Assembly (NCBI RefSeq): GCF_001039355.2 | Contig: NW_019775025.1 | Coordinates: forward strand, 220,081 to 284,080 | DNA: 64,000 bases | Source of the DNA: Lingula anatina | Taxonomy: Eukaryota > Brachiopoda > Lingulata > Lingulida > Lingulidae | Direction: 5' to 3' | Part shown: piece by piece, positions 12,456 to 23,700 of the stretch | Layout: each line of letters starts with the position of its first letter | How positions within the stretch are numbered: the first letter of the stretch is position 1 | The notes under the pieces: model-generated | What the model was told of the DNA's origin: nothing | Database searches by the model: none | What the model saw: only the letters and a program-made list of their open reading frames with translations | Made by a program: the position numbers and the translations under genes

Positions 12456-15400
12456 NCACGCTTCCATACACAGAAATTTGCATTTAACTTTTTATCATTC
12501 ATGAAATTGTGTCTTTCTCACCAGGTGCAATATTGGCTTAGTGGCCCATACATACAGCAACTGCATTTTCAACTTGACCGTACTGAGTCACCAAGAGACC
12601 ATTCCCAGTCATATTGTGCAGAGCAGTTGGCAGTGTATCAAGGTTTTAATTTTTGATGTCAGAAGGTAATAAGGGGGGCGGGGGGGGGGGGGTTCTGTGA
12701 AGGGACCAATCACTGACTGTTATAGACAAATTTAGTTCATTGAAAGAAAATTAGTGCTTTTTCACATTTTTTTTCCTGACTTTTCTTTTGTGTTGCTAGT
12801 GTTTATTTTGGTGTCAACTATCAGGTTAGGGTGTAAACTACATGTACAGCCAGTTTTTTTTTTCAGGACCAGGCACAGGTGTTATGCAGTCATGAGACCT
12901 CTGGCAGAGAGCTACTGACTGTGAGCGGTGCAGTGGTTTGTTTACAAACAGAGGGGTGCACATGTTCAAGTAATGCTCCTAAGAAAGTTTGCTTAATGAC
13001 AGAATATTTTTGTGCCATTGAGAGTTATGTCAATGTCTCTGCTGTCCATGGGGATAGGAAATGTTTCACCCAATTATTTTGTTCATGCAGTATTGCAGGC
13101 ATTTCTTAGTATGGCTGTCAATGGGAAATTAGCTTGTGGTTTCTGCCAGACAACAGATGCCCTATCAGGCATCAGCCGTAAACAAAATACTTCACATGGA
13201 AACATTATGTTGATGTTGTTGAATAGACGTCATTCACATAATAGTTTATTTATAGTTAACCACATCATCTTGAAAAATTCCTCTTTTAAAATTTTCAGAA
13301 TTCTGCATATTGTTAAATTGAACTGTATGCCCCCCCCAAAAAAAAAAAATTGGGAGAAGGATGGGGTGGGGTTTGGAAGGTCAGGTGTAGGACTTAAAGG
13401 GCCTTAAATTTGACACAAAAGTGCACATTTCACATCTTTTTGACTGTTTTTTTTTTAGTGTGTGTGTGCGTGTATGTGTGTGTTATAACTTAGAGTAATC
13501 AAACTTTTTTAAACCATGGAATTTAGATGGCTAAACAAGTTGACATCATTGAAAGCACCCACATCCAGATTTTGACCCCTTTATTTACATGAAAACTCAC
13601 AAAAACCCAGGAAAAATACTATCAAGGTGCTTGCCCATTTCTTTCCTTTTTCGTCCACTTTTTATTCCAATTTTCCATTAGGTAGTTACTAGTGTTTCTC
13701 AATTTGCCAAGACCATACCACTCCTAAATGATACCATTTTGAAATGCGTCCGATTTCCTGCTTGCCAAAAAGATAAGGCATTATCAAATATCAAGGTCTT
13801 TGGCGTACAAATATTGTTTTAGAGCATGGGCAAAGAGTTTGGGTAAAATCTTTAAACCTTTCAACTATAGCTGTAATTATGAATGTATTTATTTATCAAC
13901 CACCTTTTTGATTACATACTTTCAATAATACAATACATGCACCAACACAAATATGGAATGTTATTTAAATTAGTATACATAACAAATGCAAACATACAAT
14001 ATGCAGATTCCTATTTGAGGACTCTTGTGTCATGAACTAAGGAATTTTGAACATACACATCTTATTTCATAAAAGTACTTTCCTTGTAATCTTACATATT
14101 TAAGAGAAAATTCAGTTGATTTCCTGAACTGTTCATGTAGACGATCTTAGAATCGACTAGAATTTACAGTTAACTCGTAATATCTCAAAGAAATTTTGAA
14201 CATACACATCTCATTTCATAAAAGCTCTTTTCTTATAATCTTACATACGTATTTAAGAGAAAATTCAGTTGATTTCTTAAACCTCATAAGAAATTAAGCA
14301 AACATCAATTTACATTCAGAGACACTCTTTAAAATGAACTAATACAATTCTGAATAACATTAACACACTGGGATAATATATGATGTATGATAAGAAATAA
14401 TGATACACTGTAACAATAATGATTAGGTATCATTACTTTCAACTATAAGTATCATCTTAAGACTTAAGAGCAATGGTTATAAACAGTATCATAGAATAAC
14501 ACATTTTTCCAAGCTACCAATAAGTGAAATATATGAGATATTTATCTTTATGTACCGAATATAAATGATCAGTATTAAAATATAGTTGCATGCCAAGCAA
14601 AATTAGTGCAAAGGAATGACTTGAAACTGATGATAAATTTGAGTAAATGAGAAATTAACAACTTGAAGGAGCATTACTTTATAAGACATTACAGTACTAC
14701 CAATATCTCAATCACTGAAGAGAAATAAACTTTGGACGTGAGAACATTAAAGAATTTTAGTTGTTAACTTTGCAGAGTATTTTACACTGTTGACATAATA
14801 TCAATTACAATAATTGTGATGTACATCTAAACTTTAGCTTAATAACCATGTTGTTTTGCCCACATTTTTCAAGTGAATGGGAATATTGTCAAAAATCTTT
14901 AACATAAGTCATGCTACATGTTGTGCGCAGAAAAATGTTATACCTGCCATATGTTGCTCATAAATATTTTATAATTTAATTTGGCACAATTAATGACTTT
15001 CAGATCCTAATAGCTGCTTCCTTCCTTCCTTCCTGATACTAAAATCACTTCACACATTATCAGATCTAAGCATATTCAGTGTTTCAGAATTAATATGAAG
15101 TAAACGTTAATTTGCACCTTAAAACTCCAATTGGAAACAATCAAAAAAAAAAAAAAGATAACCTTGTAAAGAAATGTGACCAGATAATTTAGGGGTAAAG
15201 TATTATAAATGAGCACTCAAATTTGCTTTTTGGGCAGTGTCAGTTCTTGCAAACATGGCGGAAGCAGATTTTTCCAACTCGATTTTATGGTAAAATATAA
15301 TATGCCTAAATCATCAATACTCTTAGATACAATACAAAATCATTTTACTCACAAATATTTCTTAAAATGTCCTTTGGTAACTAAATACTAAATATTTACA

Positions 15401-17603
15401 AACACAAATTTGACAAAAAATTGGAGAGTCAATGCTCAGTGGTAAAGTAAAAAAGTTATAGTACAAAAAATATGGGAAACAATTAGTATGACACAAATAA
15501 ATTTGTATTCAGTGGAAATTTTTAGAATTAAATTTCATTTTTAGGACGGTCAGTCCTGACCAATTCTTAAATAAACTTAACTTGCAAAGTGAAAGATTAC
15601 TTTTCTTATCATATTTATTATTAGTAGGTTATAAATCTAGTATGAAAAAGATATGCTTGAATATTGAAGTATAAGGGCTAAAATCTACATTTATCATTAT
15701 ATATTATGCAACTGAACTCAATCCGTAATACTTTAATGGCATTGGGTTGAAGAGAGGGACAATAAGTTTGTATAGTCCATGACTATTAGTTGGTACAAGC
15801 AGAGACCTATGTTACTTAGAGGGTCCCATGTATACTTCTCTGTTACAGTAAATGTTTGCCATCTTTTTGGCAACTCAACTTGTGCTAAGTTAATACTTTG
15901 TAACATTTCTCTACTAAAACATGCCACTGCCAATGCAATGAAGCTGTGCTAATTCAAAACAAATTGCAGCCTTTCGTGTTGCTAAGGCCTGGATTACATT
16001 TGCCACTGGTGCCGTACGTTGAAATTGTACACAATTTTCTGTACAATTTTTTGACATTATAAGTAGCTGTGAGCTACGGCGGTCAAGTGGGGAATATTTT
16101 TTTTGTTTTTATTTTTGGTTGATATCGTACGAATCCATTTCAGTCTCAGTGCAGTTGCAGTACGCCTTCTGTGTGGCCCCCTATCATTTTTTACCTTTGT
16201 GGTCAAATTTTGGAAAATCAATTTCAAATTTATGCTATTGAATTACACTAAGTTTTAAACATCTATACCATTGTTATGCCTGCTACAAAACTACCAACGA
16301 GGGTAGGGAAAGAGACTAAAAGCAGGTTCAACCATTATCATTATCATGAATCTGTACAATTTCCAATGATTTCGCATGGTCATCTGCCTCTGCACAGATG
16401 CCACTTGAAAATGGATTTATGGGCTGTATAAGAGCACTTTACAGACATCACGTGGCAAATGTAATCTATGCTTCAGGAGATAATCAGTTTTTGTATTTTA
16501 ACATTGCAGATTACTACCACCTACCAACAAACAAAATAAAGCATCCAGTTTGATATGATATAAAAACTCACACAATATATTTATAAATATCATATTAATA
16601 TATTCAAAATTTCAACAACCAAGAAAATATGAAGCATTCATGAGAGCATTTAGACAGCATTCATTTTGAAAAACTGTTAATGGACTTCATACTATATTTA
16701 CTTATTATTAATAACTTAATTAAATTCATTCTGTTTCCATGTTGCTTGGATCAATATACATTTTTTTTTAAATTCCCCTTACTCTCTGCAATTAAGGCTA
16801 AACATACTTTCTCACTGTAACTTAACCAAAAGACAAAGAGGTACATTTACATTCAAAAACAGAACATGAAGTATTGGGTCAGAGAGAATTTGAGTAAATG
16901 ACTAATCCAAGTAAAATCTCTTTTTTTAATAGTATCTAAAAGATACCTTTCAACCACAGACGTTGTAACTGAAATGTATTTGATAATCAATTGCACTGCT
17001 TTATGGCATGTACAAATTCAGTAAAAAGAAACAAAAACATAAAAGCATGTGTCAATACCACTATCTCAACAAACATTGTGCTTTCATTTGGAGTTCATGG
17101 CCTTCCAAAGATATCACTTTAGGCAATCAAGTGAGAATCATAATCTAAAAATCAGATCTAATTTTAAGAGGTTCTTCTCAGAGTGAGATTGGGTTCTAGC
17201 ACTAAAAAATAAATGATACTTTGATAATGAAGATACCAAGAATGATCTCACTTCAATAGAGTTAATCCTCTGAATATCATCCTTTTATCACTTTAAACGG
17301 GTTAAAATTGGCACATTCAGATTCATTTCCTTTTCTACACACATTTATGAGCATTGTTTTAAGATCATACATGTGGTTATACATCAAAATCACTCCCTAT
17401 TTTAATTACTTCAAATTAGTGCATGATCTTCTTGGGCAACAAACAGATACTTAAAAAGGCATATCAATTAGTCTCCTTTTTCATATTTTTGTTGAATAAA
17501 TTAATCCAAATATAATCTTCTTCCTTTTAATAATTTTTTTTTAAATCCAAAAAATATTGATGTCCTGCTAAACATATAATAACAGGATGATATTAAATGA
17601 TAA
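12456..17603. other. Gene-poor interval
   Basis: This interval is AT-rich with no exon chain that I can support. It holds a G-homopolymer tract near 12675-12693, a C/A run near 13330, a GT-rich stretch near 13460-13482, a tandem duplication at 14040-14284 and an inverted-repeat element at 15985-16473. The region just left of 17604 is likely the 3' UTR of the lamin-tail-domain gene. Confidence 0.6.
15985..16473. mobile_element. Putative MITE-like element with ~22-bp terminal inverted repeats
   Basis: The left end 15985-16006 (AGGCCTGGATTACATTTGCCAC) is the imperfect reverse complement of 16452-16473. The 489-bp interval between and including these ends encodes nothing. No target-site duplication is obvious, so the exact borders are uncertain. 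Confidence 0.4.
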
Positions 17604-17715
17604 TCAGGAGAGTATTTTACTATAGAGAGGATTGTTAAAACTGGCCGGTGCACCTCCCACCCATTCATCTTCTAGGTCATCATCTGTGTCATCAAAACGT
17701 GCCATTTGGAAGTGC
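17604..17715 (-). CDS. Alternative last exon 2 of the lamin-tail TM gene (FxNPxY tail)
   Basis: The acceptor CTCATTTTAG precedes an exon that completes the same Leu codon and encodes HFQMARFDDTDDDLEDEW, then VGGAPASFNNPLYSKILS and TGA. FNNPLY fits the FxNPxY consensus that binds PTB-domain adaptors and drives clathrin endocytosis in LDL-receptor-family tails. Choosing this exon rather than the proximal one would add that signal. The motif assignment is sequence pattern only. Confidence 0.75.
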
Positions 17716-20700
17716 CTAAAATGAGAGAAAATAAATAAAAAACATTCAATGAATGAAATTATATAACAAAGAGCAGAAGAGGATTTATTTAAAAAAATTT
17801 CACAAAGCAGTTTGTTGACAGTTAATACCTACCAAATCATGCCCCTAACAATATAAACAACCTAAATATACTCCATCATAAAATATTTCAATGTCCAAAA
17901 TTGGCACAAAATATATTTGGATAATTAACAGATTTTTCCATATTTTAAATAATTGAATACAGGTGATGTGCAAGCCTTTCAAAAGGCCCAATTTTCTCTT
18001 TTAAGCTGTAAAAAGCTTTTCAGATGTGTGCAAACAAATGCAATCTACAGATTCTGGACCATAAATAAGAAAATGAAACATAATATCAGAAATGAAATGA
18101 AAATAAAATGTTTCATAGCCACAAATATTAAGAATCCACCAGAAAATGTAAAATCTGTTGTGACAAGAAAAGAGGTTTGAATGCCATTGGAGTTCCACAC
18201 ACTGTACATATGTAAATTTAATATTAATTACAGAAACAGATGAGTATGGAATCACAAAATGGCAGCAAAAACATATCTAAAATAAATTTTTAACAATTTT
18301 AAAGCTAACTGCATCATCAAAATATGATGCTAAATTTGCAAGGAACTGTTTTTGTTCCATTTTGACACTAAAAGATAGTGTTAGATTCCATTCATCATTT
18401 TAAGAAACATCTAAGATGACATCTAACACTGAATGCTCTTCAAGAAAAAGGGTCCATGTTTGCCTTTTTGCACATATTACAAATTGCAAGCATTCTTTTA
18501 ATATTGTAATACATTTAAAAGAAGATATCTCCCTTCCAAAAATAAAAAAGAGAAAAACCACCATTTTGATTATTAGGGACAGAAAAGGGATAATCAAATG
18601 TTTACTTCAATCTTCAGAAACAACAAAAGAAGCAGGGAAATTATTCTAAAATATGCAGATGGCAATTTTAATAGAAGTCAGCCATATGTAAAGCATAATT
18701 TTAAATAAAATAGAATATCTTATCTACAGAACATTTATAAATGCATGCATATAAACCAATGTATCATTCATAATCATAAGAGAATTAATCCAGTGTATTA
18801 TCAATGAGGAACCAATTTAGATAACATCTTCTCAATATTGCCACTTGTATTCTTAAGACATGAATAGGGAAAAATCAAACATGAATCACCAGGTGAGGTA
18901 TACACAAAAAGCACTTAAAAGGGAATTTCTTGCAGCACAATGGGATGAGGAAGACATCTTGTCACATACACATAGCAGCAGACCAAGTGGCCACACCTTT
19001 CCTCCATCAACATTAACAAAGAATATAATGTTCAACAAGTCATTAAAAAACACTGCCCCTCTACCCCCAATCCCCCATCTTTGTCTCAAATTTCCAAAAA
19101 ATGTAGGTCTGCCACTTCCGTGCACATGCGTTAACACCATACCAAAGAAATTAATCATCAATCAATCCATCCTCATCCTCATGCTTGTCTAGACGGCTCA
19201 TCTGATATATCCTACACAAGAAACCAAGTAATGCTGTCAGTGTCAAATAGTGCATGGCATACAAGATACACATGGCTTTTAACAGGTGAAAGAAGCACTA
19301 AAAATGTGACAGTTACAAGTTAATAACAGATAACAGTGTTGTTAAATAGAAGTTTTTAGTGAGAGTACTAAGCATTAGAAAGACTGCTCAAAATTTACAA
19401 AACATTTATACAAAGAAGAATCATATAGCAGGAAATCAGATAGTTATTTGTTAAACTTATGTTTAAAAACTGCAGTGTAACGAAAATAATTTTAGTAATG
19501 AAAATAATTTTATTTTTACAATAAATAAATAAATAAATAAATAAATAAGTAAAAGAAAGAGCAGCTGAAAACTACACGTATGCCTATGCACACACAAAAC
19601 AACAACTTGATTTTTTTCTAAATGCCTACGGTAAATTTTACTCTAACAACAGTGGCAAAATGAATGTGAAATATAGCTCATTTGCCTGCCTGTCCCTGCA
19701 TCCCTCTGTCTGCCTACCTTTTTTTCTATAGATCTATAAGAGAAATTGTCTCTCTTCTCAAAAGAAAAAAGTAAATCATTCTAAACTCATGTAGGAAGTT
19801 AAGATTATGAAATAAGCTCAGTCAAATACTTACAGGGTTCCACTTCTTCTCTTCTTTATACAGATCACAGTGACAATAATGACTACAATGAGGGCTGCAG
19901 CACAACCCAGCCCTACACCAACGCTCACTCCCAGCTGACCTGCAATAAAAAATGTAATATGACAGCAAAATGATATCATCATCACAACAATACTACCATA
20001 TACCAACTCATTTTACGCATGCATGAGAGAGAGAGAGAGAGAATAAATAAATAAATAAATAAATTCTCACCATTACCTGGTTTCCCTGTCTGTCCACTGG
20101 GCTGTATATAACACTTGTTGTCTATGCAGGATTCAAGGTTATACTGATGGCCGGCTACTTTGATGCTCTTACTACTGTTCACATACTCAATAAATGATGA
20201 GTAGACATTCTTGATATGTTCTTCAGAAGTCCCTATGATACTGAACACCAGGACCACACTGCCACCACAATGTACCTTCAAATCTGTCGGAGAAAGACAA
20301 AACTACTGTTTATAACATCATTTTGGCCCATAGACATCTGCCCGCTTTTTTTTTCTCTCTTTTGAGTAAATATCTAATTGTCTTTGGCAACTTAAAATAG
20401 ACAATAATGCACATTTCTATAGTGCTTCACTGTAGTTATCAATGCTTTTAATAATTTTCATTAACTGTGACATCAAGGTAATGAATTGTTTACCAGTTGT
20501 TAGAAGAAAGGGTAAAAAACGTAACTGACTGCCAATTTATCATTAAATGGAAAATACACAACTATCAAGCACAGGGCATGGTGTCACCATCATCATTCGA
20601 GATAAAATTTAAGCCAGATACATGAAGCAGTGCAATACGTGAGCTGCTTGAAATAAAAATCTTATCCCTGGACATGCACAATACACACCTGCTATGTAAT

Positions 20701-23700
20701 CTGCAGAGAACCCGCAGTTACACTGCTCATTAATGGAATAGGCAACATTTTCCTTGAAGACGAACAAAAGTGAGACATTATTTCTCCATTCTCTGCAGTC
20801 AGCATTGATCAGCTTCAGTTGCACTGGGCGGGCAAACTTGATTTTAGGGCAGGTGTTTGGCTTGCCAGGGGTAACAAGGCTCAGTTTGAAGCTGCTTAAG
20901 TCCATGGTGTCATTGCCATCACATCTGTTGATTGACTCATCATCTCTGTGAAAACTAAGAGCCAACAACAATATTTATTTCCAAGATTTTCATTTTTTAC
21001 ACTCTGGTTAAATCTAGAAGAGCTTATATGAAAAAAATCCTGTATTATAAAGCATGGTAAGCACTCAACCAGATGGACAGATACAAGCTGATGCAAACCT
21101 GAACTTACAGCTTCATAATACTGAAAGAAATGCACACCTGTAAGACTATTTAATATTCTATTTAATACTTATTTTCATATCTTTTACTTCTGTAAGTCAA
21201 GATAAGTAACAACTGCCATTGGCAAAATTTCAACATCAAAAGACAATTCACAGGGTACACCAGAGTAAAGCTTACGTTGCATCCTCAACAATGGCTGCAG
21301 AGCCTTTAAGTCCCAGTGTCGTGATGAGTTGTTTTCCCAAGTCTCTGTCCCAGACTGACGTACAGTGGACAATAGCATCCATAACTCCCTGCTGGGTTGG
21401 CTGCATTGCATCAGAAATAGTCAACTGTCTGTTGTCATAGAGAACAATGGCCTCTATGCCATTCTCTATGATACCCTGTGAATAAAAGAAAATTAATTAA
21501 CTAATAACCAACTAATATTTCTTCTTTCTTCTTGGGAATAATGAAATTGCACAAAGCATGAGGATGAAATTGAAATTATATACATTTTTCATTAATCTTT
21601 ACAGTGAAATTAAATTGAAATGGTGATGTAAATGAATCAGATATTATTTTTTCCTGCTCAAACTTACCGGTATAGGTAACACATAATCTGTTTTCACAGA
21701 AAACCTTGTGTGGTTACTAATTAAGAACAGTCCAGTATTACTAATTCTGTAATTATTCAGGTTAAACTGTGCCGACACTGAAGCCCTCTTTAATGGTACA
21801 CTGTAGGAGAACAGAACTAAGGAGTAACCAGCTAGACTGGCTCCAGGAGGGCCTGTAAATAACCAAAAAACATATAACTGGTGTGGATACACATACTAAT
21901 AATATATGCCAATATACGGTATGCCATATTCTTCACCTCCATTATAAAATTGTTCATATGTTATAACCAAATTTTGAAGATCTGACGTTTAGATTTCTGC
22001 ACTGTAACAAATGCATGTACCCTTTATGTTCACCTAAAACATACAAACCTGCTAACTCAATGAACTCTGTTATATCCAACCCTGGCTGGTCCACATTAAC
22101 TTCATTTATGACAACTTTAGGCAGATCTCCAGTTGGCACTGCCACTGTAGTGGAGGGTCTTGGTGTTGGGTTGGTGCAGTTGTTCCCAGTTTTAGGTGAT
22201 GGTGTGGTCAGAGTAAAGCACTGGTAGTCCATGGGGGTACTGCNACCAATATACGGTATGCCATATTCTTCACCTCCATTATAAAATTGTTCATATGTTA
22301 TAACCAAATTTTGAAGATCTGACGTTTAGATTTCTGCACTGTAACAAATGCATGTACCCTTTATGTTCACCTAAAACATACAAACCTGCTAACTCAATGA
22401 ACTCTGTTATATCCAACCCTGGCTGGTCCACATTAACTTCATTTATGACAACTTTAGGCAGATCTCCAGTTGGCACTGCCACTGTAGTGGAGGGTCTTGG
22501 TGTTGGGTTGGTGCAGTTGTTCCCAGTTTTAGGTGATGGTGTGGTCAGAGTAAAGCACTGGTAGTCCATGGGGGTACTGCAACTACATCTGCTAATACTT
22601 TCATCTCCATTCTAAAAGAAAAAATAAGTTTACTTAATAAGAATAACAAATCTTTATTATGAATGTGAATGAAGCAACAGATATGTCAGCCAACATGACT
22701 TATCGTTAAGTAAATAACAAAAATGCTAATAGCTAGTAAATCAGCCAACCTATCGGTCATTTCTTAAAATTCTTCAACCAGTAACACAAGCAATCAGCAA
22801 ATTGTGCAATACAACAAAATCACATGGGTGAAAGTTGTAAACACTGAAATTCCTGAAAATTTAGTTTGCAGTTTCTCCTTGCATTTATACCATATAAGAA
22901 AAAAAATTAACAAAATGAAGAATGAAAATCCTGAAATCAGGTATTATCCTGAAAACTTTCACACACGAAATCAGGTTCAGAAGCCTTACACAGTCAACCT
23001 ACCAAGAACTCTGGGTCTTCATTTATCTGCATTTGTCCACTTTGTAGTAAAGAGTCCAGAAGAACTCTATTCTGTGCGTCATTTGTTCCATACACAACAG
23101 CATCTATCAAGCCTTTCTTGGTGGGAGACATACCAGTTGTGAAGTTTGAGGAATGGCCCTGAGATAAAGAATGAAATGATTGTTGATTCTCAATAACAAT
23201 TTTTACACGTGACATAAATATTGCTTTCTACTTAAATAAATTACACTAATTTCAAATGCATATCACCTGTTATCATATTAAACAATATTAAAGGAATAAA
23301 GAAAAAAGATTCTTTTGTTTAAATGATAAATTTAAAGAAAAGCTAGGCACAAGCAGCCCTGTCTCACCCTGTAGAGAGCTATAGCATCTGGCCCATTCTG
23401 AATAATGCTAACAGATCGTCCTGCTAGGCTCAAGACATGGTCCACATTGGCAACATTAGCTCCACCAACAATATAGAAGCCATTAGCATCTGTGCGCTCA
23501 TTGGTGAGGTCAAGGGTATAGTAAGCTTGTCCATTTGCACCTAAAGAGAAATGAAAGATACTAGAAAAATATTAAGAAAAAGAAACCATAAAAATTTGTA
23601 ATATTAAACATTGTACTTATTTTAGCTCTATACAGCATAGGCCCTCCCAACATAACACACCCTTTTCACTGAAAAAGAATTTATGAAGCAAAGTTAGAGG

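Noticed and set aside
12146-12483. Long repetitive reading frames on both strands through the 27-bp minisatellite
   Set aside because: The unit is a multiple of three and lacks stops in most frames; there are no splice context or flanking coding signals.
22049-22243. An additional lamin-tail exon identical to 22386-22580
   Set aside because: Exact copy cut off at a single N and lacking its acceptor side; explained by an unmerged assembly overlap.
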